64,000 nucleotides of DNA from Neorhizobium galegae (GTDB lineage: Bacteria; Pseudomonadota; Alphaproteobacteria; Rhizobiales; Rhizobiaceae). The stretch spans positions 1-64,000 of the forward strand of contig NZ_JAGIPH010000002.1 in NCBI RefSeq assembly GCF_017877135.1. Reading direction: 5' to 3'. Shown in pieces: positions 1 through 9,320 of the stretch. Below the pieces are notes generated by a model. That model saw only the letters and a list, made by a program, of their open reading frames with translations. It was not told the DNA's origin and searched no databases. The translations under genes were made by a program, and so were the position numbers. The stretch's first letter is position 1. Each line of letters opens with the position of its first letter.

Positions 1-3000
1 CGGGCATCCTCTCGCCAAGCTTTGCCGCGAGTACGGTGAGCTACACGGCCTCGGTGCCCAACACGACGACGTCGATCACCGTGACGCCGACGGTGACGGA
101 CGCCAATGCGACGGTGACGGTGAACAATGTTCCCGTCACCTCCGGCACGGCGTCGGGCGCGATCAGCCTGTCGGTCGGCACCAATACGATCACCACGGTG
201 GTGACGGCCGAAGATGGCAGCACGACGAAGACCTATACGGTGGTGGTGACACGGGCAGCACCGGCCTCGACGGATGCGACGCTGTCGGCGCTGTCCTTGT
301 CGTCGGGCACGCTGTCGCCAGGCTTTGCAGCCAATACGGTGAACTACACGGCCTCGGTGCCCAACACGACGACGTCGATCACCGTGACGCCGACGGTGAC
401 GGACGCCAATGCGACGGTGACGGTGAACAACGTTCCCGTCACCTCCGGCACGGCGTCGGGCTCGATCAGCCTTTCCGTCGGCACCAATACGATCACCACG
501 GTGGTGACGGCCGAAGATGGCAGCACGACGAAGACCTATACGGTGGTCGTCACACGGGCAGCACCCGCCTCGACAGATGCGACGCTGTCGGCGCTGTCTC
601 TGTCGTCCGGCACGCTCTCGCCAAGCTTTGCCGCGAGTACGGTGAGCTACACGGCCTCGGTGCCCAATACGACGACGTCGATCACCGTGACGCCGACGGT
701 GACGGACGCCAATGCGACGGTGACGGTGAACAACGTTCCCGTCACCTCCGGCACGGCGTCGGGCTCGATCAGCCTTTCCGTCGGCACCAATACGATCACC
801 ACGGTGGTGACGGCCGAAGATGGCAGCACGACGAAGACCTATACGGTGGTCGTGACACGGGCAGCACCCGCCTCGACGGATGCGACGCTGTCGGCGCTGT
901 CTCTGTCGTCCGGCACGCTGTCGCCAAGCTTTGCCGCGAGTACGGTCAGCTACACGGCCTCGGTGCCCAACACGACGACGTCGATCACCGTGACGCCGAC
1001 GGTGACGGATGCCAATGCGAGGGTGACGGTGAACAACACCACGGTCACCTCCGGCACGGCGTCAGGCTCGATCAGCCTTTCCGTCGGCACCAATACGATC
1101 ACCACGGTGGTGACGGCCGAGGATGGCAGCACGACGAAGACCTATACGGTGGTCGTGACACGGGCAGCACCGGCCTCGACAGATGCGACGCTGTCGGCGC
1201 TGTCTCTGTCGTCGGGCACGCTGTCGCCAAGCTTTGCCGCCAATACGGTCAGCTACACGGCCTCGGTGCCCAACACGACGACGTCGATCACCGTGACGCC
1301 GACGGTGACGGACGCCAATGCGAGGGTGACGGTGAACAACACCACGGTCACCTCCGGCACGGCGTCGGGCTCGATCAGCCTGTCGGTCGGCACCAATACG
1401 ATCACCACGGTGGTGACGGCCGAAGATGGCAGCACGACGAAGACCTATACTGTGGTGGTCATACGCGCGGTTGCGCCGACCTTTGCCATTTCACCGGGCG
1501 CCGGTCCTCTGCCGGAGGCCATGGCCGGGGAGGACTATCATCAGGAGATCAGTGTCAGCGGTGGCGTTACACCACTGCTGTTCAGCATCTCGGCCGGGAG
1601 CCTGCCGGACGGCATGGTGCTCAACGTATCGACCGGTGCGCTGACCGGCCCGCTCGATAATGACACGGAAGGCGATTACAGCTTCACGGTGGCCGTGGAG
1701 GATGGCAATGGCGACACCACGACGGTCGCCTATACGCTGAAAGTGGTGGCAAGGGCGGTGACGGTTTCGGACAAGGTCGTCACGGTTGCGCCCGGAACGA
1801 CGCCGGCGGATGTCTATCTGAACAGCGGCGCAACGGGCGGTCCGTTTACCGCTGCGGACCTGACCTTTGTCGAGCCGGCCAATGCCGGGACCGCCACCAT
1901 CATTCAGGGGCAGGTGGCGCAGGCCGGGCCGGTCACGCCCGTCGGCTGGTATCTGCAGTTCACCCCCAATTTTTCCTATTCGGGCCAGGTGCGCGTCGGC
2001 TTCCGGCTGACGAGCGCGCTCGGCGTCTCCAACACCGGAACCGTGACCTATAATCTCGGCTATGATCCCGATTCGGTGGTGCAGGATATCGAGGGGCTGG
2101 TGCGCGGCTTCGTGCGCAGCCGCCAGAGCCTGATTGCCTCGACGCTCAACGTGCCGGGGCTTCTGGAACGGCGCCGCATGGCCACGGCGACAGATCCCAT
2201 CACGATGCGCATGTCCCCCTCGCCAGACGGCATGACGCTCGGATTTTCGACCAGCCTGGCGCAGATCGAGGCAGCCCGCGATCATGCCGATGGGGTTGCC
2301 TCTGGCGATCTGCGGCCGTTCAACCTGTGGATCGATGGGGCGGTCATGGCGCATAACCGTGACGACAATGGCGACAAGTGGGGGCAATTCGCCATGATCT
2401 CCGTCGGGGCCGACTATCTGCTCAGCGAAAAAGCCTTGATCGGGCTGTCCTTCCACTATGACCACATGACCGACCCGAGCGACGAGGACGCCGAACTCAC
2501 CGGCAATGGCTGGCTTGCCGGACCCTATGCGTCACTGGAACTGGGGCACGGCGTCTATTTCGATACCAGCGTGCTTTACGGCGGATCGTCCAACGACATC
2601 GATACGGCGTTCTGGGATGGTAAGTTCGACACCCGACGCTTCGTGTTCGATACGGCGCTGAAGGGGCAATGGGAGCTGGATAATGATGTGATCCTGAGCC
2701 CGAAGGCTCGGCTTCTCTATCTGTCGGAAAAGGTCGAAACCTATTCGGTTTCCAATGATCTGGGCGATGAGATCGGCTTGGACGGCTTTACCACGGAGCA
2801 GTTGCGGGCCAGCCTCGGTGCAGAGATTTCCCGCAATTTCACGCTGGACAGCGGTGCCCAGATGACGCCCGTTCTGGGCGCCAGCGTCGGCTTTTCCGGC
2901 CTCGACGGCGCCGGCGCCTTCGGAACGGTCTCGGCAGGCATGAGCCTGGAAACGGCCTCAAAAATGTCCGTCAACGCGCGCCTGCTGTTCACGATCGAAG

Positions 3001-3053
3001 GGGATGGCGATGTCGGCTTCGGTCTGCGGGTTGGGGCCGCCAGCCGCTTCTGA
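1..3053 (+). CDS. Autotransporter-like adhesin with cadherin-like repeats (5' truncated)
   Basis: The reading frame is open from base 3, so the start lies left of the window. About 1,016 residues are visible. The first ~490 are tandem ~101-residue units rich in Thr, Val and Ser, each beginning STDATLSALSLSSGTLSP, which I recognise as the bacterial cadherin-like beta-sandwich type. An Ig-like segment follows (PAGEDYHQ-like start, translated from about 1480 to 1760), then a linker. The last ~260 residues alternate as in an outer-membrane beta-barrel and end in Phe (AASRF), as autotransporter barrels do. Likely role: a surface-exposed adhesin or passenger anchored in the outer membrane. The gene stands alone and faces a minus-strand oxidoreductase gene. 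The passenger tip and signal peptide are not visible. Secretion by the type V route is inferred from the C-terminal barrel. Confidence 0.8.
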   Translation, partial: GILSPSFAASTVSYTASVPNTTTSITVTPTVTDANATVTVNNVPVTSGTASGAISLSVGTNTITTVVTAEDGSTTKTYTVVVTRAAPASTDATLSALSLSSGTLSPGFAANTVNYTASVPNTTTSITVTPTVTDANATVTVNNVPVTSGTASGSISLSVGTNTITTVVTAEDGSTTKTYTVVVTRAAPASTDATLSALSLSSGTLSPSFAASTVSYTASVPNTTTSITVTPTVTDANATVTVNNVPVTSGTASGSISLSVGTNTITTVVTAEDGSTTKTYTVVVTRAAPASTDATLSALSLSSGTLSPSFAASTVSYTASVPNTTTSITVTPTVTDANARVTVNNTTVTSGTASGSISLSVGTNTITTVVTAEDGSTTKTYTVVVTRAAPASTDATLSALSLSSGTLSPSFAANTVSYTASVPNTTTSITVTPTVTDANARVTVNNTTVTSGTASGSISLSVGTNTITTVVTAEDGSTTKTYTVVVIRAVAPTFAISPGAGPLPEAMAGEDYHQEISVSGGVTPLLFSISAGSLPDGMVLNVSTGALTGPLDNDTEGDYSFTVAVEDGNGDTTTVAYTLKVVARAVTVSDKVVTVAPGTTPADVYLNSGATGGPFTAADLTFVEPANAGTATIIQGQVAQAGPVTPVGWYLQFTPNFSYSGQVRVGFRLTSALGVSNTGTVTYNLGYDPDSVVQDIEGLVRGFVRSRQSLIASTLNVPGLLERRRMATATDPITMRMSPSPDGMTLGFSTSLAQIEAARDHADGVASGDLRPFNLWIDGAVMAHNRDDNGDKWGQFAMISVGADYLLSEKALIGLSFHYDHMTDPSDEDAELTGNGWLAGPYASLELGHGVYFDTSVLYGGSSNDIDTAFWDGKFDTRRFVFDTALKGQWELDNDVILSPKARLLYLSEKVETYSVSNDLGDEIGLDGFTTEQLRASLGAEISRNFTLDSGAQMTPVLGASVGFSGLDGAGAFGTVSAGMSLETASKMSVNARLLFTIEGDGDVGFGLRVGAASRF
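3..1475 (+). repeat. 303-bp in-frame tandem repeat array (five copies, first one cut)
   Basis: Copies begin near 267, 570, 873 and 1176 after an incomplete copy that runs off the left edge, giving an exact 303-bp (101-codon) period. Copies differ at only a few bases. One clear variant is the NNVPVTS version in the first three copies against NNTTVTS in the last two. Such identity at DNA level implies recent duplication or gene conversion, and the copy number is likely to vary between strains. Confidence 0.95.
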
Positions 3054-3104
3054 ATGCAGTCCCGGCTTGCGGGCCCGGAGGGCAGAGGACAAAGGGCAAA
3101 GCCA

Positions 3105-3134
3105 GGGGGGAAAGGCAGGGGGTAAAGGGTAGGG
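3105..3134 (+). other. G-quadruplex-type motif downstream of the adhesin gene
   Basis: Four runs of three or more G (3105-3110, 3118-3122, 3127-3129, 3132-3134) are separated by 7, 4 and 2 bases, which satisfies the usual G3+N1-7 rule. It lies about 50 bp after the adhesin stop. The rest of 3054-3347 shows no gene and no clear terminator. Folding and function are not shown by the sequence. Confidence 0.4.
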
Positions 3135-3347
3135 CGATCCGGCCGGCGGCCGTGGTGCGGAAAGAGTTGTGTGCCCGCGGATCGGGAGGCCCGCCAAGGG
3201 GGTGCGGTCGCCCTTGGCAGCCGGCTCGGCAGTCCATCCCTCAGGATCGTGCGGCCGATGTCATGCCATAAGAGCGCAGACAGAGGCGGATGCAGACCGC
3301 CTCGGCCGCACCTCGGCAAAGGGATGTCCCGGTCCGGCTGCGGCTGT

Positions 3348-4358
3348 TCAGGCCGCCTGCGCCAGCACCGGCTGCATTAACGAAAGGCCGGCAAACAACT
3401 CCGCCGAGGCAAGACGCTTTTCGATGTCATGCACCGGCATGGAAATGATCAGCTCGTCTGCGCCGGTTTCGCTGAGGAAAGCGCCAAGCTTCTCTTCGAT
3501 GGTCTTGGGCGAGCCGACGGCGGCAAAGCGCAGCGTGTGCTCGACATTGATGCGTTCCATGTCGGACCAGAAGCCGTCCATGCTGGCGAGCGGGCGCGGA
3601 AAACGGCCCCGCACATTGCGGCGCAGGTTGACGAACTGCTGCTGGGCCGAGGTGAACAGATGTGCGGCTTCGGCGTCCGTCTCCGCCGCCACGCCCATCA
3701 CGCCGACCATCACATAGGGCTTTGCAAGCGTCGGCGACGGCTGGAAGCGCTCGCGGTAGATGGCGATCGCATCAAACAGCATGTCCGGCGCGAAATGCGA
3801 GGCAAAGGCGTAAGGCAGGCCCAGGGCTGCGGCCAGATGCGCGCTGTAGAGACTGGAGCCGAGCAGCCACACGGGCACGTTCGCTTCGGTTCCGGGCACC
3901 GCCAGGATCGCCTGCTCCTCGCTGGGCTTGCCGAGCAGCCGTTGAAGCTCGACGATGTCATGGGGAAAGTTTTCAGCGCCGGCATCGAGGTTGCGGCGAA
4001 GCGCGCGCGCCGTGCGCATGTCCGTGCCGGGGGCGCGGCCGAGACCAAGATCGACGCGACCGGGAAACAGCGCTTCCAGCGTGCCGAACTGTTCGGCAAT
4101 CACCAGCGGCGAATGGTTCGGCAGCATCACGCCGCCGGATCCGATGCGAATGCGGCTGGTCGCTGCGCCGACATGGCCGATGACGATGGAGGTTGCGGCG
4201 CTCGCAATACCGGGCATGCCATGGTGCTCGGCAAGCCAGAGGCGGTTATAGCCGAGCGCCTCGGCCTTCTGTGCCAGCCGGCTGGACTGCTGCAGCGCAT
4301 CGCGCACGGTTGCGCCTTCCGGAACGGGCGACAGGTCAAGGATGGAAAAGGGGATCAT
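3348..4358 (-). CDS. LLM-class flavin-dependent oxidoreductase (luciferase-like monooxygenase)
   Basis: The 336-residue protein has the bacterial luciferase-like TIM-barrel pattern: [12 protein letters not shown] at the N-terminus, [10 protein letters not shown] near residue 45, [13 protein letters not shown] near 75 and [14 protein letters not shown] near 105. These match the single-component MsnO8-like group that uses reduced flavin to oxidise a substrate. The substrate cannot be told. I start at the ATG at 4358; a GTG three codons upstream is also possible and neither has a strong ribosome site. It is monocistronic and converges on the adhesin gene. Confidence 0.85.
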   Translation of the reverse strand: MIPFSILDLSPVPEGATVRDALQQSSRLAQKAEALGYNRLWLAEHHGMPGIASAATSIVIGHVGAATSRIRIGSGGVMLPNHSPLVIAEQFGTLEALFPGRVDLGLGRAPGTDMRTARALRRNLDAGAENFPHDIVELQRLLGKPSEEQAILAVPGTEANVPVWLLGSSLYSAHLAAALGLPYAFASHFAPDMLFDAIAIYRERFQPSPTLAKPYVMVGVMGVAAETDAEAAHLFTSAQQQFVNLRRNVRGRFPRPLASMDGFWSDMERINVEHTLRFAAVGSPKTIEEKLGAFLSETGADELIISMPVHDIEKRLASAELFAGLSLMQPVLAQAA

Positions 4359-4462
4359 GAACTTCACTCTGCAAAGGGTGGATCGTGCTTTCCCTTCATT
4401 TAGGCAGGACGGGCACCGTTTCTAAGGGCGGGCGATCGAATTCGCTCGCTCGGCGGTGATTT

Positions 4463-4725
4463 ATACCAAGTGTCGATGATAGAAACCTATAGGACAGGCT
4501 TATCGAGTTTTCTGGCTAGGAGGGGTTTGCAGAGCGATGCTTTCGCATCGGTCAAGAACCTCGACAACGCCAGAAAGCTCGATAAGCCTGCCGACAGTGG
4601 GTCACGACCGGTCCCTGCCGTCGTTGCGGCGCTTGCCCGATGCGACAGCATCGCGCTGCACACCGCGCCTAGCCAGAAACCGGTCGTGACCCATCCTATA
4701 GGTTCCTATCATCGACACTTGGTAT
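4463..4725. repeat. 263-bp cloverleaf-like inverted-repeat element
   Basis: Outer arms 4463-4494 and 4694-4725 pair over 32 bp with one mismatch. Directly inside the left outer arm is a hairpin arm 4495-4516/4569-4590 (22 bp, one mismatch). Directly inside the right outer arm is 4598-4612/4679-4693 (15 bp, perfect). Each inner arm ends in a smaller hairpin with the same hexamers (CGATGC/GCATCG at 4535-4540/4545-4550 and 4638-4643/4648-4653). Seven bases separate the two arms, so the whole folds as a three-way junction. No coding sense is apparent. The outer ends carry TA dinucleotides (TACCAAG / CTTGGTA), which would fit a non-autonomous IS630-like MITE, but a structured RNA is also possible. 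Confidence 0.75.
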
Positions 4726-4792
4726 CAGGAAAGGGCGATCCCCGCCGCGGCAATATGCGGCGAGGATCGGGAGAGACGGGACGACCGGTGCG

Positions 4793-6115
4793 TCAGGTGA
4801 CGCAGCGCAGGTTTGGGCGCATGCCCCGCAGGCTGCCGGACGGTTCGCCGGATGCGTCGAGCGAAAACAGCGAGAGCCGGGTATCGGCCGAGCCTGCCTC
4901 GGTCATGATGCGAATGAGGGCGGTTTCGGTAGCCTCGGCCATCGAACGGGCGCGGCAGAGAACGGTTTCGCTCTCGCCAACGGCCGTCTGGGCCAGCGAA
5001 AGCCGCTGGCTCTCCAGATCGACATTGCGCGACAGGCGCTCAGCCGCCGGTGCAAGCTCTGCAAGCGCCCCGCTCAGCGTCTCGGTTTCGCGCTTCAGGG
5101 GAGCGAGCGCCTGCAGCGCATCGTTAAGATGCGTGCCGGTCTCATGGCTTTGCAGCATCAGGCCGCGCGCCGTCTCGGTGCACTCTTCGGCGAACTGGCG
5201 CACGAGAAGGGCAAGGGCGGCCCGGTCGGACACATCATGGGGTGCCGCATCTGCATCCGGCATGCGCTGGCGCTCGCCAAGATCGGCGGCAAGGCTTTCT
5301 GCGCGAATTGCAAGCGTGCCGACCTGGTCGACCAGGCCCCGCATCCGCTGCATGGACAGATGCGCGGCTGTGGTCGCGGCGTGACCATCGGCTGCCATGT
5401 CCTGCAGGCGGGCATTGCTGTTGGCGGCCTTGGCGGAATGGCGCGAGACGCTTGCGGCGTCTTCGCCGCGCAGCCGCGTTGCCCGCTGCATGATCTCGAT
5501 GGAGCCGTGGGTTTTCTGCAGCGCGGGCAGGGCGGCCGACAGCCGCTCTGCAATCACCGCCATGTCGGCCTGGCTGGAGCGCGCCTGTTCGCGGATCGCT
5601 CCGACGCTGCCGGCCACCACCGACAGGTTGAGGTTCAGCATGGAGGCGAGCCGGTTGAAACGCACACGAAGACCCTCAAGCGCATCCGGAAACGGCTGCG
5701 GCAGCGCGCTCGCAAGATCGCCGTTGGACAACCGGCGCAACCCGTCTTCCAGGTGGGAAAGCGGCACGGCGTGCTGCTCATCCTGTGCGTGGATCCGCGT
5801 CTTCATCTGTGCCATGGCGCGCGCAACGGCGCCCAGATGGTCCTTGCGGGCACGGTCGGCGATGTCTGCCGGGCTGTCGCCGGCATTCCAGTCGCCGGCA
5901 TGGCGTGCAAGCCGCGCAAGCGGATCGCCCAGTTTAAAGGCAAGCGTTACGACCGCCGCGCCTGCGGCCATGGCCGCTGCAATGCTGAAGCCCAGGATCT
6001 CTGGCGAGACGTGAAACGCCTTGATGGCGATCAGGTTTACCGCAACGAGATTGAACGTGACGAAAAGAAGGATCGCCTCGATCGGCCTGTTCTTCAAGCG
6101 GGTGAACATCATCAT
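4793..6115 (-). CDS. Degenerate methyl-accepting-chemotaxis-like membrane protein
   Basis: The 440-residue protein has two N-terminal membrane segments (about residues 13-30 and 36-58), a HAMP-like stretch with GDPLARLARH, and then ~300 residues of Ala/Glu-rich predicted coiled coil. It resembles a chemoreceptor signalling rod, but the highly conserved receptor hairpin tip (compare the 41.1-42.9 kb gene) is absent. Coupling to CheA/CheW is therefore doubtful. The start is fixed by GGAGG at 6122-6126, six bases before the first of three consecutive ATG codons at 6115. It may be a diverged MCP or a structural coiled-coil protein. Confidence 0.65.
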   Translation of the reverse strand: MMMFTRLKNRPIEAILLFVTFNLVAVNLIAIKAFHVSPEILGFSIAAAMAAGAAVVTLAFKLGDPLARLARHAGDWNAGDSPADIADRARKDHLGAVARAMAQMKTRIHAQDEQHAVPLSHLEDGLRRLSNGDLASALPQPFPDALEGLRVRFNRLASMLNLNLSVVAGSVGAIREQARSSQADMAVIAERLSAALPALQKTHGSIEIMQRATRLRGEDAASVSRHSAKAANSNARLQDMAADGHAATTAAHLSMQRMRGLVDQVGTLAIRAESLAADLGERQRMPDADAAPHDVSDRAALALLVRQFAEECTETARGLMLQSHETGTHLNDALQALAPLKRETETLSGALAELAPAAERLSRNVDLESQRLSLAQTAVGESETVLCRARSMAEATETALIRIMTEAGSADTRLSLFSLDASGEPSGSLRGMRPNLRCVT

Positions 6116-6306
6116 GATGGACCTCCAATCTTGTTGTGAGCAATCACCTAATGTGATTCGGCCGATACTGTTGCCGAACTTGCGGCGCTTGTGTGCGGAA
6201 TGAAAGGCTATCATTAACGGAGAGTTAAGGCCCGTCCGTTACCTGTTCTGTTTTTGTTCGAATTGCCGCTGGCAAATAGACGATGTGGCGCATTAGGATA
6301 CAGGCC

Positions 6307-6819
6307 ATGACACAGACGATTCGCATTATTGGCATCGATCCGGGCCTTCGCCGCACCGGCTGGGGCGTCATCGAGACGCTCGGCAACAGCCTGCGCTTTG
6401 TCGCCTCCGGCACGGTCACCTCCGATGGCGACATGGATCTGGCCTCGCGGCTTTGCCAGCTGCACGACGGTCTTGCCGAGGTGGTGCACGCCTTTCAGCC
6501 GGATGAGGCCGCCGTCGAGCAGACATTCGTCAACAAGGATGCGGTCGCCACCCTGAAGCTTGGTCAGGCGCGCGGCGTCGTCATGCTGGTGCCGGCGCGT
6601 GCCGGCTTGCCGGTTGCCGAATATGCGCCGAACGCCGTCAAGAAGGCGGTCATCGGCGTTGGTCACGGCGAAAAGCAGCAGATCCACATGATGCTGAAGA
6701 TCCTGATGCCGAAGGCCGAATTCAAGGGCAATGATGCGGCGGACGCATTGGCGATCGCCATCTGCCACGCCCATAACCGCGGCGGCCATCGCATGCGTCA
6801 GATCCTTGCTTCTGCCTGA
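6307..6819 (+). CDS. ruvC: Crossover junction endodeoxyribonuclease RuvC
   Basis: RuvC resolves Holliday junctions made during recombination and fork repair, acting with RuvAB. The 170-residue length is typical. The four catalytic acids are in place: D11 ([13 protein letters not shown]), E71 (VEQTF), D143 and D146 (GNDAADALA). The ATG at 6307 is preferred over an upstream in-frame ATG at 6283 because the family starts just before IRIIGIDPG. First gene of ruvC-ruvA-(vapBC)-ruvB. Confidence 0.97.
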   Translation: MTQTIRIIGIDPGLRRTGWGVIETLGNSLRFVASGTVTSDGDMDLASRLCQLHDGLAEVVHAFQPDEAAVEQTFVNKDAVATLKLGQARGVVMLVPARAGLPVAEYAPNAVKKAVIGVGHGEKQQIHMMLKILMPKAEFKGNDAADALAIAICHAHNRGGHRMRQILASA

Positions 6820-6923
6820 GAGTCGGTGAGTTTGTTCTTGACTTGTTCCGGCATCAGCCCTAGCGCTGGAGCACAAGGCTTCAGCAGCGCTTGTGATGAA
6901 AAACCCCGTGGCGGACCTTCACC

Positions 6924-7541
6924 ATGATCGGCAAGCTCAAAGGCACCATTGACGAAATCGGCGACGATCACGTGCTCGTGGATGTGCATGGTGTCTGCTA
7001 TGTGGCGCATTGTTCGTCGCGGACGCTGTCGCGCATCGGGTCCGTCGGCGAGGCGGTGGTACTGTTCATCGAGACCTATGTGCGCGAGGACCAGTTGAAG
7101 CTGTTCGGCTTCATGAGCGCGCTGGAACGGGAGTGGTTCAACCTGTTGCAGAGCGTGCAAGGGGTGGGCGCCAAAGTGGCGCTTGCGGTGCTTTCCACGC
7201 TCACGCCCTCCGAGCTTGCCAATGCCATTGCGCTGCAGGACAAGGCGGCGATTTCGCGCGCGCCGGGCGTTGGCCCGAAGGTTGCGGTGCGCATCGTCAC
7301 GGAACTGAAGAACAAGGCGCCCGCCTTTGCCGGCGAGGCCGGGGTCAATATCGGCCTCAAGCAGGAACTCGGGGAGGGCGTTGCGTCTGCGCCGGTGTCC
7401 GATGCAGTCTCGGCCCTCACCAATCTCGGTTACTCGCGCGACCAGGCGGCCAATGCCGTTGCCGCAGCGCTGAAGAATGGCGGCGAGGGCGCCGACAGCG
7501 CCAAGCTGATCCGGCTCGGGCTGAAGGAGCTTTCGCGCTGA
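6924..7541 (+). CDS. ruvA: Holliday junction branch migration protein RuvA
   Basis: RuvA is the tetrameric DNA-binding subunit that loads RuvB on four-way junctions. The 205-residue protein begins [23 protein letters not shown] (OB-fold). It carries helix-hairpin-helix segments around [16 protein letters not shown] and [13 protein letters not shown], and ends in the small RuvB-contacting domain ([16 protein letters not shown]). It lies 104 bp after ruvC and 61 bp before the vapB antitoxin gene. Confidence 0.97.
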   Translation: MIGKLKGTIDEIGDDHVLVDVHGVCYVAHCSSRTLSRIGSVGEAVVLFIETYVREDQLKLFGFMSALEREWFNLLQSVQGVGAKVALAVLSTLTPSELANAIALQDKAAISRAPGVGPKVAVRIVTELKNKAPAFAGEAGVNIGLKQELGEGVASAPVSDAVSALTNLGYSRDQAANAVAAALKNGGEGADSAKLIRLGLKELSR

Positions 7542-7564
7542 GGCGATTGCCAACAGAGGTCTTC

Positions 7565-7586
7565 CTTACTATCGTGAGATCGTAAG
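7565..7586. promoter_or_regulatory. Candidate VapB operator (9-bp inverted repeat)
   Basis: CTTACTATC and GATCGTAAG flank a GTGA centre and pair with one mismatch. The site lies 17 bp before the vapB start, inside the ruvA-vapB gap. AbrB-fold antitoxins commonly bind such palindromes to repress their own promoter, so an internal, autoregulated promoter here is a reasonable inference. Confidence 0.5.
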
Positions 7587-7602
7587 GCGAGCGGAGGTTG
7601 CC

Positions 7603-7875
7603 ATGGGCTCTCATGTCACCATCACATCGAAGGGGCAGATGACGATCCCCAAGCATCTGCGCGAGCAGTTGAACGTCAAGCCCGGTGACAAGTGCTACGC
7701 ATGGGTCCGCGATGGCGAGATGATCATCGTGCCTCGCAACAGACCTCTGTCTGAACTCGCAGGTGTGCTTGGTGAGCCGCCATCCAGGGCTGTCGCCGCG
7801 GACCAGACGATGGATGAGGCTGTGATGGATGAAGCGGTCGAGCGGTTTCGTCACGCCGCGGGTGGCGATGTATGA
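7603..7875 (+). CDS. AbrB/SpoVT-fold antitoxin (VapB-like)
   Basis: This 90-residue protein has an N-terminal SpoVT-AbrB swapped-hairpin DNA-binding domain (VTITSKGQMTIPKHLREQL, then KPGDKCYAWVRDGEMIIVP) and an acidic, Met-rich C-terminal tail suited to wrapping a toxin. GGAGG seven bases before the ATG fixes the start. It overlaps the PIN toxin gene by ATGA (7872-7875), the usual antitoxin-toxin coupling. It probably neutralises the toxin and represses the 7565-7586 operator. Confidence 0.9.
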   Translation: MGSHVTITSKGQMTIPKHLREQLNVKPGDKCYAWVRDGEMIIVPRNRPLSELAGVLGEPPSRAVAADQTMDEAVMDEAVERFRHAAGGDV

Positions 7876-8279
7876 CGAAGAGGCTGGGTATCGACACGAA
7901 TGTGCTGTTGCGCATGGCGGTGGGTGATGATGGCAGTCAGGCCGCCACCGTGAACAGTTTGCTCGCCCGGCTGGGGGAGGACGAGGTGTTATACGTCAAT
8001 ATTTCCGTTCTTCTGGAGGCCGGGTGGGTCTTGCGGCGCCTGTACCGCTATCCGCGCGAGGACGTGCTTGCCTTCCTGCAGGCGGTGCTGGAACGACGTG
8101 AAATCGAGGTGGCGGATTATGAAGCAGTTGGCAATGCGCTGCATCTCTGCCGCAGCGTGAATGTCGATTTTGCCGATGCCTTGCTCAGCGAAATGAACCG
8201 GTTGTCGGGCTGTCGAGTGACAATGACCTTCGACCAAAAAGCCGCGGCCCGCGTGCCTGGAATGGAACTGCTTGCATGA
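7872..8279 (+). CDS. vapC: PIN-domain ribonuclease toxin (VapC-like)
   Basis: The 135-residue PIN-domain protein keeps the acidic metal-binding set: D8 (GIDTNVLLR), E49 ([10 protein letters not shown]), D99/D102 (NVDFADALL) and D121 (TFDQKAA). VapC toxins are Mg-dependent RNases that cut tRNA or rRNA; the target here is unknown. Its stop overlaps the ruvB start by ATGA (8276-8279), so ruvB may be translated by coupling to the toxin. All catalytic acids are present, so the toxin looks intact. Confidence 0.92.
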   Translation: MTKRLGIDTNVLLRMAVGDDGSQAATVNSLLARLGEDEVLYVNISVLLEAGWVLRRLYRYPREDVLAFLQAVLERREIEVADYEAVGNALHLCRSVNVDFADALLSEMNRLSGCRVTMTFDQKAAARVPGMELLA

Positions 8280-9316
8280 CCCTCCCCAACTCCATCCTGT
8301 CGCCGGAAAAGAAGGGGGAAGACCTCGATGTGGCGCTGCGCCCGCAGACGCTGGACGAGTTTACCGGCCAGGCCGAGGCGCGTGCCAATCTGAAGATTTT
8401 CATCGAGGCGGCAAAGAACCGCGGCGAGGCGCTGGACCATGTGCTGTTCGTCGGTCCGCCCGGCCTTGGCAAGACGACGCTCGCCCAGATCATGGCCAAG
8501 GAACTCGGCGTCAATTTCCGCTCCACCTCCGGCCCGGTGATTGCAAAGGCTGGCGATCTGGCGGCACTTCTCACCAATCTGGAAGATCGCGATGTTTTGT
8601 TCATCGACGAGATCCATCGCCTCAACCCGGCGGTCGAGGAAATTCTCTATCCGGCCATGGAGGATTTTCAGCTCGACCTGATCATCGGGGAGGGGCCGGC
8701 GGCGCGCTCGGTGAAGATCGACCTGTCGAAATTCACGCTGGTGGCGGCCACCACGCGACTTGGCCTTTTGACGACGCCGCTGCGTGACCGTTTCGGCATT
8801 CCGGTGCGCCTGAATTTCTATACGGTCGAGGAACTGGAACTCATTGTCCGGCGGGGTGCGCGGCTGATGGGCCTTGGCATCACCGAAGATGGCGCCCGCG
8901 AAATTGCCCGCCGTGCCCGTGGCACGCCCCGTATCGCCGGCCGTCTCCTTCGGCGCGTCCGCGATTTCGCCGAAGTGGCGCGCGCGGAGGCGGTCACCCG
9001 CCAGATCGCCGACGAGGCGCTGACGCGGCTCAATGTCGACAACATGGGCCTCGACCAACTGGACAAACGCTATCTTTCGATGATTGCCGTCAATTTTGCA
9101 GGCGGGCCTGTCGGCATCGAAACCATCGCGGCAGGTCTCTCGGAGCCGCGCGATGCCATCGAAGATATCATCGAGCCCTACATGATCCAGCAAGGCTTTA
9201 TCCAGCGCACCCCGCGGGGTCGGGTGCTGACGGCAACCGCCTGGAAACATCTCGGCCTGCAGCCGCCGAAGGATCTGGAAGCGGCCCAGTTTCGTCTCAG
9301 CCTTGAGGACGAATAG
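8276..9316 (+). CDS. ruvB: Holliday junction DNA helicase RuvB
   Basis: RuvB is the AAA+ motor for branch migration with RuvA. The 346-residue protein has Walker [10 protein letters not shown] (60-68), Walker [10 protein letters not shown] (D111/E112), sensor 1 AATTRLG and a C-terminal winged-helix region ([13 protein letters not shown]). The start overlaps the vapC stop by four bases instead of following ruvA directly. A NUDIX gene follows four bases after its stop. Confidence 0.97.
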   Translation: MTLPNSILSPEKKGEDLDVALRPQTLDEFTGQAEARANLKIFIEAAKNRGEALDHVLFVGPPGLGKTTLAQIMAKELGVNFRSTSGPVIAKAGDLAALLTNLEDRDVLFIDEIHRLNPAVEEILYPAMEDFQLDLIIGEGPAARSVKIDLSKFTLVAATTRLGLLTTPLRDRFGIPVRLNFYTVEELELIVRRGARLMGLGITEDGAREIARRARGTPRIAGRLLRRVRDFAEVARAEAVTRQIADEALTRLNVDNMGLDQLDKRYLSMIAVNFAGGPVGIETIAAGLSEPRDAIEDIIEPYMIQQGFIQRTPRGRVLTATAWKHLGLQPPKDLEAAQFRLSLEDE

Positions 9317-9320
9317 CGCC

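Noticed and set aside
1491..2465. Minus-strand 324-codon frame inside the adhesin gene
   Set aside because: Antisense of the Ig-like and barrel region; Arg/His/Gly-rich without family features.
6283..6306. Upstream ATG as the ruvC start
   Set aside because: It would add eight residues not found in the family; the ATG at 6307 places the catalytic Asp at the usual position.
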